From positions 389,152-453,151 of the forward strand of contig NZ_CALNVW010000010.1 in assembly GCF_940670765.1 (NCBI RefSeq): 64,000 nucleotides of DNA, given 5' to 3'. Position numbers and translations under genes: made by a program. Below, piece after piece: positions 1 to 8,056 of the stretch (position 1 is the stretch's first letter; every line of letters starts with the position of its first letter). This stretch comes from Streptomyces sp. A 4/2 (GTDB taxonomy: Bacteria; Actinomycetota; Actinomycetes; Streptomycetales; Streptomycetaceae). The notes beneath the pieces are model-generated. The model had not been told where the DNA came from, did no database searches, and saw only the letters and a list, made by a program, of their open reading frames with translations.

Positions 1-12
1 ATACGCGGGGAA

Positions 13-648
13 ATGGGTGATTGGAGTGGTGTCAATCAGTTTGGACGCGATGATCGAGATATGTCACATAAGAGTGTTCTTCCGGTCTGCCGTCGGCCGG
101 GAGGCTCCCGGCCGGCCAGGGGTGGCGGTATACGGCCCGCCGAGGCCGAACGCCGGCTCCTCTCGGCGATGCGCGACTGCGGCGCGTGTCCGCCGGTGGG
201 CGCCGTGGCCCGGACCCTGTCCCGCAGCGGTGAGCACGGCGTGCTGTGGCTCGCCGCCGGGCTCACCGGCGCGCTCACCGACCGGGAACGGCGCGGCGCC
301 TGGCTGCGCGCCACCGCCCTGATAGGCACGGCCCACCTCGCGAGCATGGGCCTGAAGCGGGTGGTACGCCGCCCGCGCCCCGGTCTCGGCGACCGGCAGC
401 CCCTCGTACGGACCGCGGGCCACCACTCCTTCCCCAGCTCGCACGCGGCCTCCGCAGCCGCGGCGGCCGTCGCCCTCGGCGCGCTGCGCCCCGTGGGCCG
501 CCGCCTCATACCCCCGCTCGCCGCCGCGATGTGCGTGTCCCGGCTGGTCGTCGGGGTCCACTATCCGACCGATGTCGCCGCGGGCGCCCTCCTCGGTGGG
601 CTCACCGCCGGGCTCGGCGACCGGTGGATGCGAGGCACCCATGTCTGA
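13..648 (+). CDS. PAP2-family membrane phosphatase
   Basis: This 211-residue membrane phosphatase probably dephosphorylates a polyprenyl-linked sugar phosphate. All three PAP2 signatures are visible: K-X6-RP (K115 to P123), PSSH (141-144, the PSGH motif) and S-R-X5-H-X3-D (S176 to D187). The stop codon overlaps the ATG of the next gene, a close relative of mycobacterial decaprenyl-phosphate phosphoribosyltransferase. In mycobacteria that enzyme sits next to a PAP2 protein (Rv3807c) proposed to remove the 5-phosphate from its product; the same role here is inferred from context. The start is uncertain: ATG at 13 has GGGGAA directly before it, and an ATG at 61 would also keep the domain. Confidence 0.85.
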   Translation: MGDWSGVNQFGRDDRDMSHKSVLPVCRRPGGSRPARGGGIRPAEAERRLLSAMRDCGACPPVGAVARTLSRSGEHGVLWLAAGLTGALTDRERRGAWLRATALIGTAHLASMGLKRVVRRPRPGLGDRQPLVRTAGHHSFPSSHAASAAAAAVALGALRPVGRRLIPPLAAAMCVSRLVVGVHYPTDVAAGALLGGLTAGLGDRWMRGTHV

Positions 649-1633
649 AGTCTCCGAAGTGCCCGGCGTACCAGCGGTGTCCGGGGTTCCGGAACCGGCC
701 CTGCTCGTCCAGGAACCGCCACGCCCCCCGCCGTCCCTGACCGGAGGCGGGGCCGCGGGCCTGGCGCTGGGGCTGCTCAGGACCGCCCGCCCCCGTCAGT
801 GGATCAAGAACGTCCTGGTCGTCACCGCCCCCGTCGCGGCCGGTCAGCTGGTGTCGCGCCAGACCGCCGGTCAACTCGCCGTCGTCTTCGTCCTGTTCAC
901 GGCCGCCGCCTCCGCCGTCTATCTCGTCAACGACGCCCGGGACGCCGAGGCCGACCGCGCGCACCCCGTCAAGTGCCACCGCCCGGTGGCCGCGGGAGAA
1001 GTCCCCGTCCCCGTCGCGTACGCCGCTGGAGCCCTGCTCGCCGTACTGACGACCGCGGGCGCCGTCGTGTTCTGCAACGACATGACCGCCGCGCTGCTCT
1101 CCGCGTACATCGCCATGCAACTCGCCTACTGCGTCAGCCTGAAGCACATCCTGGTCGTCGACCTGGTCGTCGTCACGACCGGCTTCCTGATGCGGGCGAT
1201 GATCGGCGGAGTGGCCCTCGACATCCCGCTCTCGCGCTGGTTCCTGATCACCGCCGGGTTCGGCGCGCTCTTCATGGTCGCGGCCAAGCGCTACTCCGAG
1301 TCCGTCCAGATGGAGGGAGCCGCGGCGACCCGGGCACTGCTCTCCGAGTACACCACCGGATACCTGCGCTTCGTCTGGCAGCTGGCGGCCGGGGTCGCGG
1401 TCCTCGCGTACTGCCTCTGGGCGATGGAGAGCGGCGGCCCGCCCGACAGCGGACTGCTGCCGTGGCGTCAGCTGTCGATGGTCCCGTTCATCCTCTTCAT
1501 CCTGCGGTACGCCGTCTTCGCCGACCGCGGCACCGCGGGCGCCCCGGAGGACGTGATCCTGCGGGACAGGGCGCTGACCGTCATCGGCGCCGGATGGATC
1601 GTCGTGTACGTGCTCGCGATCGCCGACCTGTAG
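641..1633 (+). CDS. UbiA-family decaprenyl-phosphate phosphoribosyltransferase
   Basis: A 330-residue multi-pass prenyltransferase. It should transfer phosphoribose from PRPP to a polyprenyl phosphate, giving polyprenyl-phosphoryl-5-phosphoribose, the precursor of polyprenyl-linked pentose donors. The polar N-terminus is followed by the PRQWIKN motif (51-57) and the aspartate-rich loop N97-D-A-R-D101-A-E-A-D105. The later segments YCVSLKH, KRYSES and LRYAVFADRG closely follow the mycobacterial Rv3806c family as I remember it, which sets it apart from heme or quinone UbiA enzymes. The ATG at 641 overlaps the PAP2 stop by 8 bases and is preferred over the longer in-frame start at 572, which lies inside the PAP2 gene. 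Confidence 0.85.
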   Translation: MSEVSEVPGVPAVSGVPEPALLVQEPPRPPPSLTGGGAAGLALGLLRTARPRQWIKNVLVVTAPVAAGQLVSRQTAGQLAVVFVLFTAAASAVYLVNDARDAEADRAHPVKCHRPVAAGEVPVPVAYAAGALLAVLTTAGAVVFCNDMTAALLSAYIAMQLAYCVSLKHILVVDLVVVTTGFLMRAMIGGVALDIPLSRWFLITAGFGALFMVAAKRYSESVQMEGAAATRALLSEYTTGYLRFVWQLAAGVAVLAYCLWAMESGGPPDSGLLPWRQLSMVPFILFILRYAVFADRGTAGAPEDVILRDRALTVIGAGWIVVYVLAIADL

Positions 1634-1648
1634 GGAGGGAGCCGGTCC

Positions 1649-2071
1649 ATGGGTGTCAGCCGCCGGGAGGTCACCGGCTTCGCGCTCGCCGGGATCCTCG
1701 CGTACGCCGCCGACCTGGGACTCTTCCTCTGGCTGCGCGGATTCCTGCGCTGGGACCCGCTCGCCGCCAAGACCGTGTCGTTCCTCGCCGGGTGCACGGT
1801 CGCGTACCTCGGCAACGCCCTCGGCACGTACCGGGGCAGGCACGTCGGCTGGCGCGAGTACACCGTCTTCTTCGGTGTGAACGCCGCCGGAGCCCTCCTC
1901 CAACTGCTCTGCCTCACCGTGTCGCACTACGGCCTGGGGCTGACCTCGGCCCGCGCGGACACCCTCTCCGGCGCGGTCATCGGCATGGGGCTCGCCACCG
2001 GTCTGCGCTTCTGGGGGACGAGGACGCTGGTCTTCGGCGGCGAGGGTAGGCGTACGCCATGGACCGGCTGA
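1649..2071 (+). CDS. GtrA-family membrane protein
   Basis: A 140-residue protein with four hydrophobic segments typical of GtrA/DPMS flippase-like proteins, including the R-x-x-x-G-F-A-L-A-G-I start and a C-terminal ATGLRFWGTRTLVF block like the conserved R-F/Y-x-x-x-R-x-W-V-F of this family. GtrA proteins help move or position polyprenyl-linked sugars at the membrane. The mycobacterial homologue Rv3789 belongs to the arabinan precursor locus, which fits the two genes upstream. A strong GGGAGGGA ribosome site precedes the ATG, 15 bases after the UbiA stop. The 3' end overlaps the next gene by 13 bases, so the four genes form one transcription unit. Confidence 0.8.
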   Translation: MGVSRREVTGFALAGILAYAADLGLFLWLRGFLRWDPLAAKTVSFLAGCTVAYLGNALGTYRGRHVGWREYTVFFGVNAAGALLQLLCLTVSHYGLGLTSARADTLSGAVIGMGLATGLRFWGTRTLVFGGEGRRTPWTG

Positions 2072-3018
2072 CGAAACTTCCCGTGATCGGCCCCTGGCTG
2101 GCCCGCCTCATGCGCACCCACGCCTGGCGCTCCTACGAGACCCTCGACCGGGTGCACTGGACCCGGCTCGCCGCCGCGATCACCTTTGTCAGTTTCCTCT
2201 CGCTCTTCCCGCTCATCACCGTGGCCGCCGCGATCGGCGCCGCGCTGCTCAGCACCGCCCAGCTGAACACCATGCAGCACACGCTCGCCCAGCAGGTGCC
2301 CGGCATCTCCGACCAGCTGGACATCGGCTCGCTGGTCGCGAACGCGGGCACGGTCGGTGTCGTCGCCGGGGCCGCGCTGCTGTTCACCGGCATCGGCTGG
2401 GTCGGCTCGATGCGGGACTGCCTGCGTGCGGTGTGGGAGATCGACGACGCCGACCAGGGCAACTTCGTGGTGCGCAAGCTCAAGGACGGCGGGATCCTGG
2501 TCGGCACGGGCGGCGCCGTACTGGTCTCGTTCGGCGCGTCGGCCGTCGGCACCAGCGCCGTCAACTGGACCGCCGACCGGGTCGGCCTCGAAAACGCGGG
2601 CTGGGGCGGCGCGCTCCTCCAGGGCGTGGCCTTCGTGCTGGCGGTACTCGCCGACTTCCTGGTCCTGCTGTACGTACTGACACTGCTGCCCGGCGTGGAA
2701 CCGGCACGCCACCGGCTGATCACCGCCGGACTGATCGGCGCGCTCGGCTTCGAACTGCTCAAGGTGCTGCTCAGCGGCTACATGCGGGGCGTCGCCTCGA
2801 AGAGCATGTACGGCGCTTTCGGTGTCCCCGTCGCGCTGCTGCTGTGGATCAGCTTCACGGTGAAACTGCTGCTGTACTGCGCGGCCTGGACCGCGACGGG
2901 GCACACCGACGAGGAACCGGTCAGTGACGTGGAAAACGTCGTACCAGATCCGGCAGCGGCCAGCGCCGGTTCACCAGGAACACTCCGGCCGCCAACAGGA
3001 GCAACACGCCACCGCTGA
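2059..3018 (+). CDS. YihY/virulence factor BrkB family membrane protein
   Basis: A 319-residue inner-membrane protein with about six transmembrane helices and family segments such as RLAAAITFVSFLSLFPLI (N-terminal) and GFELLKVLLSGYM plus GVPVALLLWISFTVKLLLYCAAW (C-terminal). The family was once called ribonuclease BN; the molecular function is unknown and an envelope or transport role is likely. The last 30 or so residues are a Pro/Ala-rich tail. Its 3' end overlaps the convergent carboxypeptidase gene by about 98 bases, so the tail is encoded opposite the carboxypeptidase C-terminal anchor. The start overlaps gtrA. Confidence 0.85.
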   Translation: MDRLTKLPVIGPWLARLMRTHAWRSYETLDRVHWTRLAAAITFVSFLSLFPLITVAAAIGAALLSTAQLNTMQHTLAQQVPGISDQLDIGSLVANAGTVGVVAGAALLFTGIGWVGSMRDCLRAVWEIDDADQGNFVVRKLKDGGILVGTGGAVLVSFGASAVGTSAVNWTADRVGLENAGWGGALLQGVAFVLAVLADFLVLLYVLTLLPGVEPARHRLITAGLIGALGFELLKVLLSGYMRGVASKSMYGAFGVPVALLLWISFTVKLLLYCAAWTATGHTDEEPVSDVENVVPDPAAASAGSPGTLRPPTGATRHR

Positions 3019-4147
3019 TGGCGAGGGCCGTACCCATGCCGCCGGAACCGCCGCCCGCCGGGGCCGCGGTGGTCCGCGCCGCACCCTTGCTGCCCTTCGC
3101 TCCCGCCGCGCCCGGGGCGCTCGCGGTGGGCTGCGGGGTCGCGAGGGCGGACTTCGGCGCGACCAGCTCACCGACCGGCGTGACCTTCCCCTCCGAGGCG
3201 AAGCCCCAGTCGAGGAGCCGCGCGGCCTCCTTGTAGACGGCGTGGCTCTCGGTCGAGCTCGGGTTCATGACGGTGACGAGCAGCACATGACCGTCGCGCT
3301 CGGCGACGGCCGTGTACGTGGCGCCCGCCATCGTGGTGTTGCCGTTCTTCACGCCTGCTATGCCCTTGTACTGGGTGACGCCGTCGGCACCGGTCAGCAG
3401 GCGGTTGGTGTTCTGGATGCCGAAGGTCTCGCGCTTCTTCCCCTTCTTCTTCATGCCGGGGAACTGCGCGGTGGCGGTCGAGCAGTACTCGCGGAACGCC
3501 TTCTTCTGGAGTCCGCTGCGGGCGAAGAGCGTCAGGTCGTACGCGCTGGAGACCTGGTGCGGGGCGTCGTAGCCGTCCGGCGAGACCACATGGGTGTCGA
3601 GCGCCTGGAGGTCGTCGGCGTGCTCCTGCATGTCCTTGACGGTCGCGGCCACCCCGTGGTTCATCGCGGACAGCACGTGCACCGCGTCGTTGCCGGAGCG
3701 CAGGAAGACCCCCAGCCACAGGTCGTGGACCGTGTAAGTGAGGTTCTCCTTGATGCCGACCAGGCTGCTGCCCGCGCCCATGCCGGCCAGGTCGGACGGC
3801 AGCACCTTGTGGGTCTCGGTCGGCTGGAACTTCGGCAGCAGCGTGTCCGCCATCAGCATCTTCAGCGTGGACGCCGGGGGCAGCCGCCAGTGCGCGTTGT
3901 GCGCGGCCAGCACCGAGCCGGACTCGGCGTCCGCGACGATCCAGGACCGTCCGGAGAGGTCCTTCGGCAGCACCGGGGCGCCGGCGCCGAGGTTCACCTG
4001 CGTACCCGACTGCCCGAGCCGGGCGCCGCCGACCTTCGACATGTGGCCGGGCGGCTTCGGATCGGCGCCGGTCGCGGCCGACGCGGGCACGGCGCAGAAG
4101 GCGGGCAGGCAGACGGCGGCGAGGACCGACAATGCGATCTTTTTCAC
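2921..4147 (-). CDS. D-alanyl-D-alanine carboxypeptidase, membrane anchored (peptidase S11)
   Basis: A 408-residue serine DD-carboxypeptidase that trims the terminal D-Ala of peptidoglycan stem peptides outside the membrane. The GTG start at 4147 gives MKKIALSVLAAVCLPAFCAVPASA, a clean Sec signal; a second GTG three codons upstream is possible. The active-site S-T-L-K (SxxK), the SGN triad and a KNG version of the KTG box (GVKNGNTTMAG) appear in order. An Ala/Gly/Lys-rich linker leads to a single C-terminal helix (GGVLLLLAAGVFLV) and a basic tail, so the enzyme is anchored at both the maturation and C-terminal stages. It converges with and overlaps the YihY gene. Confidence 0.9.
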   Translation of the reverse strand: MKKIALSVLAAVCLPAFCAVPASAATGADPKPPGHMSKVGGARLGQSGTQVNLGAGAPVLPKDLSGRSWIVADAESGSVLAAHNAHWRLPPASTLKMLMADTLLPKFQPTETHKVLPSDLAGMGAGSSLVGIKENLTYTVHDLWLGVFLRSGNDAVHVLSAMNHGVAATVKDMQEHADDLQALDTHVVSPDGYDAPHQVSSAYDLTLFARSGLQKKAFREYCSTATAQFPGMKKKGKKRETFGIQNTNRLLTGADGVTQYKGIAGVKNGNTTMAGATYTAVAERDGHVLLVTVMNPSSTESHAVYKEAARLLDWGFASEGKVTPVGELVAPKSALATPQPTASAPGAAGAKGSKGAARTTAAPAGGGSGGMGTALAISGGVLLLLAAGVFLVNRRWPLPDLVRRFPRH

Positions 4148-4277
4148 GGCGGGCACGGGGGTGAACGTACAGGGCTTGTCCGGACGGCCCGACACCGCGG
4201 GTAGGAACTGCCGGACCGGGCCTTCCGCGCGGCCACCCTGACGGAACGGTGTGAAGTACGGAGTCGATAATGGGCGT

Positions 4278-4532
4278 ATGAAGCTCAGCCGACCCGTCTC
4301 CTGGTTCCTGCTCGCCTTCGGGGTGTGGAGCTGGTTCATCTGGATCACTTTCGTCAAGAATCTCTGGCAGGACGGCAGCGGACTCGCCTTCGACGACGCG
4401 GGTGACCCGACCGCCTATTTCTGGATCCATCTGCTGCTCGCGATCACGTCCTTCCTTCTGGGGACGGCGGTGGGTGCGATCGGGTTCCGCGGATTGCGTG
4501 CGCTGCGCAGGGACGTCGCGTCCGATGTGTGA
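4278..4532 (+). CDS. SCO4848-family small membrane protein
   Basis: An 84-residue protein with two predicted transmembrane helices (about 7-28, and 51-73 LLLAITSFLLGTAVGAIGFRG) flanking a short acidic loop, and a basic C-terminus. It matches the actinobacterial SCO4848 family, whose function is unknown. It is divergent from the carboxypeptidase gene, with the same neighbour relationship as in S. coelicolor as I recall. Only a weak ribosome site (TGGGCG) precedes the ATG; an in-frame start nine codons upstream is less likely. Confidence 0.75.
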   Translation: MKLSRPVSWFLLAFGVWSWFIWITFVKNLWQDGSGLAFDDAGDPTAYFWIHLLLAITSFLLGTAVGAIGFRGLRALRRDVASDV

Positions 4533-4693
4533 GGACGTCGTCCGACGACTGCGTGAGGGTGCCATCTAACGACTTGGCCTCATGTGGAGATTTTCTCTTT
4601 CACTTGTGAAATTCGTGTGGTTGGGTTGGCGCCGACTTGGGTCTGACGCGCGCGATCCGCGCGTCCACAGGGTGGGTTGAGGGGAACAGCACA

Positions 4694-6250
4694 ATGCGTT
4701 CGATCCGAATGCGGATTCTGGCGATATGCGTCGTTCTGGCGTGCGCCGGTATCGGCGCTTGGCAATTGCTGCCCGACAGCGGCGGGAAGAAGACCCCGCT
4801 CGTCATCGGGACGACCGACGTGGTCTCCTCGCTCGACCCGGCCGAGGCGTACGACGCCGGTTCCTGGGCGCTCTACAGCACGCTCTACCAGTCGCTGATG
4901 ACCTTCAACGTCGGCTCGTCGACCCCGGTGCCCGACGCGGCCAGCAACTGCAAGTTCACCGACGACGCGCTGCGCACCTTCACCTGCACCATGCGTGACG
5001 ACCTCACCTTCTCCAACGGTCACAAGGTCACCGCCGAGGACGCGGCGTTCTCCTTCAACCGCGTGCTGCACATGAAGGACGGCAACGGGCCCGCGACGCT
5101 GTATCCGCTGCTGAAGAGCGTGGTGGCGTCGGGTGACAAGGTCACCTTCCACCTCAAGTCCCGTGACGCGACCTTCGCTTCGAAGATCGCCACCGGCGGT
5201 GGCGCGATCGTCGACCACACCGAGTACCCCGAGCACAAGGGGCGCAAGGGCAACTCGGTCGTCGGGTCCGGACCCTACGTACTCAAGTCCTACAAGGCCG
5301 GTGTCAGCGCGACGCTCGAACCGAACCCGAAGTACAAGGGCGCGGTCAAGAAGACCGGCGTGCCGGTCGAGATCCGCTACTTCAAGCAGCCGGACGAGCT
5401 CGCAGCCGCCTGGAAGCACAAGGACATCGACGTCGCGCACCGCGACCTGCCGCCCGGCATGCTGGCCCAGCTCTCGCCCAGCGACCCGGACGCCCAGGTC
5501 ACCGAGTCCACCGGCAGCGAGATCCGCAACCTGGTCTTCAACGTGCGCAAGACCGCACCGCTGGCCGACATGAGGGTGCGGCAGGCCGCCGCGTCGCTCG
5601 TCGACCGCGCCCAGCTGGCCGAACAGGTCTACAAGGGCAGCGTGGAGCCGCTGTACTCGGAGATCCCGCAGGGCTTCACCGGCCACAGCACCGCGTTCTT
5701 CGACGCCTACCCGAAGGTCGACGTGTCGGCCGCCAAGCAGTCGCTGCTGGAGGCCGGTGTCCAGACCCCGGTGAGCTTCACCTACGGGTACTCCAGCACC
5801 AGCGTCACCGACGCGGAGGCCCAGCTGCTGAAGAAGCAGCTGGAGACGGGTGGCCTGTTCAAGGTCAAGCTCGTCAGGGAGACCGTCTGGCAGAAGTTCC
5901 AGGACGGCTACAAGAAGGGCAAGTACGACGCGTACGCCGTCGGCTGGATCGCCGACTACCCGGACGCCGACAACTACTCGCAGACGCTCGTCGGCACCGG
6001 CAACACGCTCTACAACGGCTACAGCAGCAAGCAGGTCGACAAGCTCATCGGCCAGACCCAGCAGTTCACCGACCGTGGCCGCACCGCCGACGACTTCAAG
6101 GCGATGCAGGACGCCATCGCCCACGACGTGCCGATGATCCCGCTCTGGCAGCGCAAGGACTACGTGCTGGCCAACAACGACGTGTCCGGCGGTCAGTACC
6201 TGTCGGACGGGAGCGGCGTCTGGCGCGTCTGGGAACTCGGCTGGCTGTAA
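4694..6250 (+). CDS. ABC transporter substrate-binding protein, family 5 (peptide/nickel type)
   Basis: A 518-residue extracellular solute receptor. A basic N-terminus and hydrophobic core (MRSIRMRILAICVVLACAG) form a signal, possibly a lipoprotein signal with C17. The SBP_bac_5 fold is seen in LDPAEAYDAGSWALYSTLYQSLM, LRTFTCTMRDDLTFSNGHKVTAEDAAFSFNR (in two parts), VGSGPYVLKSY, and late VGWIADYPDADNY. It should bind oligopeptides or similar ligands. No permease or ATPase gene lies beside it, so it is an orphan receptor here. GAGGGG lies 8 bases before the ATG. A strong hairpin follows the gene. Confidence 0.85.
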   Translation: MRSIRMRILAICVVLACAGIGAWQLLPDSGGKKTPLVIGTTDVVSSLDPAEAYDAGSWALYSTLYQSLMTFNVGSSTPVPDAASNCKFTDDALRTFTCTMRDDLTFSNGHKVTAEDAAFSFNRVLHMKDGNGPATLYPLLKSVVASGDKVTFHLKSRDATFASKIATGGGAIVDHTEYPEHKGRKGNSVVGSGPYVLKSYKAGVSATLEPNPKYKGAVKKTGVPVEIRYFKQPDELAAAWKHKDIDVAHRDLPPGMLAQLSPSDPDAQVTESTGSEIRNLVFNVRKTAPLADMRVRQAAASLVDRAQLAEQVYKGSVEPLYSEIPQGFTGHSTAFFDAYPKVDVSAAKQSLLEAGVQTPVSFTYGYSSTSVTDAEAQLLKKQLETGGLFKVKLVRETVWQKFQDGYKKGKYDAYAVGWIADYPDADNYSQTLVGTGNTLYNGYSSKQVDKLIGQTQQFTDRGRTADDFKAMQDAIAHDVPMIPLWQRKDYVLANNDVSGGQYLSDGSGVWRVWELGWL

Positions 6251-6280
6251 GCCCCAGCCGGTAGCCCGCACACGCGGACA

Positions 6281-6320
6281 GGCCCCGGAACTCCCCGTAC
6301 GACACGGGAGTTCCGGGGCC
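6281..6320. terminator. Bidirectional intrinsic-type hairpin
   Basis: A perfect 15-bp inverted repeat (GGCCCCGGAACTCCC and its complement) with a 10-base loop, between the convergent substrate-binding protein and TetR genes. It has no clear U-tract, as usual in Streptomyces, and can serve both strands. Confidence 0.85.
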
Positions 6321-6346
6321 TGTTGCGTTCGGCCTGTTCCGTTCCG

Positions 6347-7051
6347 TCAGGACCGCTTGCGGGCCGTCGCCGTCTCGGCCATGCCCGGCAGGAAGTCGGT
6401 GAACAGCTCGTGCACCTCGTGGACGAGCGGCCGGAGCGCCCGGAACCTCGCCAGCGAGATGCCCCGGGTGGTGAGCCGCGCTCCCCGCCCCGCCAGCCGC
6501 CGGCTCCGCTCGCGACCGGGGGAGCGGTCGAAGACCCAGTACAGGACGAGTCCCATCTGGGACAGCCACATCAACTCCGGCAGGACGTCGACGAGTTCCG
6601 CGGGCACCTTCGCTCTGGTGCCCGCCAGCACTTCCCGGTGGATCGAGATGGACGCCTCACGGGCGGCCTCCGACTCGGTGGAGAAGGGGCTGAGCGGGCT
6701 CTCCGGGTCGGCGGCGTTCTTGAAGAACTGCGCCGCGAACTCGTGGTACGGCGCGGCGACATCGATCCAGGCCGTCAGCACCCCGGCCAGCCGGGTCTCC
6801 AGATCCGTCTCGTTGTCCAGCACCTGGCGCACCGCTGCCTGGTGTTCGGCGCCGATCCGGTCGTAGAACCCCTGGACCAGGTGTTCCTTGCTGGAGAAGT
6901 AGTAGTACGCGTTGCCGACGGAGACTCCGGCCTCCTGGGCGATGGCCCGCATGGTCGTCTTGTCGTAACCGCGCTCCTGGAAGAGCCGGAGCGCGGTTTC
7001 GAGAATGAGCGTACGGGTCTGTTCGCTCTTGGGGGCCTTTGCAGCAGTCAC
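6347..7051 (-). CDS. TetR/AcrR-family transcriptional regulator
   Basis: A 234-residue repressor. The N-terminal helix-turn-helix spans about residues 12-60 (TLILETALRLFQERGYDKTT, then MRAIAQEAGVSVGNAYYYFSSKEHLVQGFYDRI); the C-terminal helical domain would bind an unknown ligand. The GTG at 7051 is chosen because it starts just before the conserved helix; an upstream start at 7081 overlaps the preceding gene. It is the last gene of a three-gene operon and lies 11 bases after the DCC1 gene. Palindromes at the head of the operon are the likely autoregulatory operators. Confidence 0.88.
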   Translation of the reverse strand: MTAAKAPKSEQTRTLILETALRLFQERGYDKTTMRAIAQEAGVSVGNAYYYFSSKEHLVQGFYDRIGAEHQAAVRQVLDNETDLETRLAGVLTAWIDVAAPYHEFAAQFFKNAADPESPLSPFSTESEAAREASISIHREVLAGTRAKVPAELVDVLPELMWLSQMGLVLYWVFDRSPGRERSRRLAGRGARLTTRGISLARFRALRPLVHEVHELFTDFLPGMAETATARKRS

Positions 7052-7062
7052 GGTGGATGAGC

Positions 7063-7455
7063 CTAACCGGGGACCTCGCACCGGTCACCGCAGGGCGGTG
7101 CGGTGACATTCCGGTACTTGGCCGCGGACAGCATCGCGACCCGGATGAAGGGAGTGCCCGCGGGGGTGGCCAGCCAGTGGGCCTTGGGCCGGTGTTCGGC
7201 CAGCGCCCACAGGCAGACGATCCAGGCGGCGGGCCCCCGGTAGATCTGGCCCTGGTCGCCGATCACGGTGATCTCCTCCAGGGTGGCCCGGTGGTCGAGC
7301 CCGGGGAAGCGCTCCACGGCCTCGGCGGACCCGGCGGGCACCATGTGCAGCGGCACGAGCTGGCGTTGCCCGCGCAGCCAGTGCCGCAGGTGGACGCAGA
7401 GCGGGCACCGGGCGTCGTACAGCACGGTCAGTTTCCTGACGGGGACGGCGGTCAC
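7063..7455 (-). CDS. DCC1-like thiol-disulfide oxidoreductase family protein (DUF393)
   Basis: A 130-residue thioredoxin-like protein with the family motif YDARCPLC, giving a C17-x-x-C20 pair directly after the first beta strand, and the conserved downstream G-x-x-A-W region. Family members are presumed redox proteins with unknown partners. It lies 6 bases after a small membrane-protein gene and 11 bases before the tetR gene, so all three should be cotranscribed. Confidence 0.8.
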   Translation of the reverse strand: MTAVPVRKLTVLYDARCPLCVHLRHWLRGQRQLVPLHMVPAGSAEAVERFPGLDHRATLEEITVIGDQGQIYRGPAAWIVCLWALAEHRPKAHWLATPAGTPFIRVAMLSAAKYRNVTAPPCGDRCEVPG

Positions 7456-7461
7456 GGCCGT

Positions 7462-7887
7462 TCAGGCCTTCGTGAACGGGCTGACCGGGTGGGCCGGGTT
7501 GACCCACCCCTGCGGTGCCACCGGCGGGGTCTGCTCGCGCTCCTGGATGCCGCGCCGGCGGAACCTGTTGAGCGCGTAGACGTTCCCGAGGTGCATCACG
7601 CCGAGGACGAGCAGCACGACGCCGAGCTTCCTGGACAGCGCCTCGAAGACTCCCCGGGTGTCACCGATGGTGGTGTCGTCCTGGAGGTACAGCGCCACGA
7701 AGCCCAGATTGACCAGGTAGAAGCCCACCACCAGCAGGTGGTTGACGGCATCCGCGAGCTTCTCGTTCCCGTGCAGCACATCGGCGAGGAACACCCGGCC
7801 GTTCCGGCTGAGGGTCCGCGCCACCCAGACGGTCAGTGCCAGGGCGATGACCAGATAGACGAGGTACGAGACAACGGTGAGGTCCAT
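7462..7887 (-). CDS. Integral membrane protein of unknown function
   Basis: A 141-residue protein with three or four transmembrane helices (VVSYLVYLVIALALTVWVA; HLLVVGFYLVNLGFVALYL; LGVVLLVLGVMHLGNVYAL) and a Pro-rich cytoplasmic tail. I do not recognise a named family. The ATG at 7887 follows a GGGAAGG ribosome site and is preferred to the start nine codons upstream, which lies within the operator. It is first in the operon with the DCC1 protein and TetR, suggesting a membrane partner of a redox function induced by the TetR ligand. Confidence 0.75.
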   Translation of the reverse strand: MDLTVVSYLVYLVIALALTVWVARTLSRNGRVFLADVLHGNEKLADAVNHLLVVGFYLVNLGFVALYLQDDTTIGDTRGVFEALSRKLGVVLLVLGVMHLGNVYALNRFRRRGIQEREQTPPVAPQGWVNPAHPVSPFTKA

Positions 7888-7900
7888 GACCCACCTTCCC

Positions 7901-7957
7901 TTGAACGCGTTCAAAAGCTGATGTCATGACTCTAGCGCTCCTTTTGAACACGTTCAA
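7901..7957 (-). promoter_or_regulatory. Promoter with two TetR-type operators
   Basis: Two palindromes lie upstream of the membrane protein/DCC1/TetR operon: perfect TTGAACGCGTTCAA at 7901-7914 and near-perfect TTGAACACGTTCAA at 7944-7957. On the minus strand the distal one supplies a -35 (TTGAAC, 7957-7952), followed after exactly 17 bases by a -10 (TAGAGT, 7934-7929). The proximal palindrome lies between the -10 and the ribosome site. One operator covers the -35 and the other the start region, a layout expected of an autoregulated TetR operon. Binding is inferred. Confidence 0.75.
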
Positions 7958-7981
7958 CGCGCGGGGTCCGTCCACGACGAA

Positions 7982-8027
7982 GTCCGCCCCCGCGGTCCGG
8001 CATCGGAGCCGGACCGCGGGGGCGGAC
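7982..8027 (-). terminator. Strong hairpin terminator
   Basis: A perfect 19-bp inverted repeat (GTCCGCCCCCGCGGTCCGG and its complement) with an 8-base loop, about 30 bases beyond the stop of the minus-strand gene 8057-8566. Confidence 0.85.
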
Positions 8028-8056
8028 AGAAGTGGGTGGCAGGGAGGGGCGGGGAG

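Noticed and set aside
602..1927. Long open frame antisense to ubiA and gtrA
   Set aside because: It mirrors the third-position GC bias of the real genes, is His/Gly/Asp-rich with no domain, and opposes well-supported proteins.
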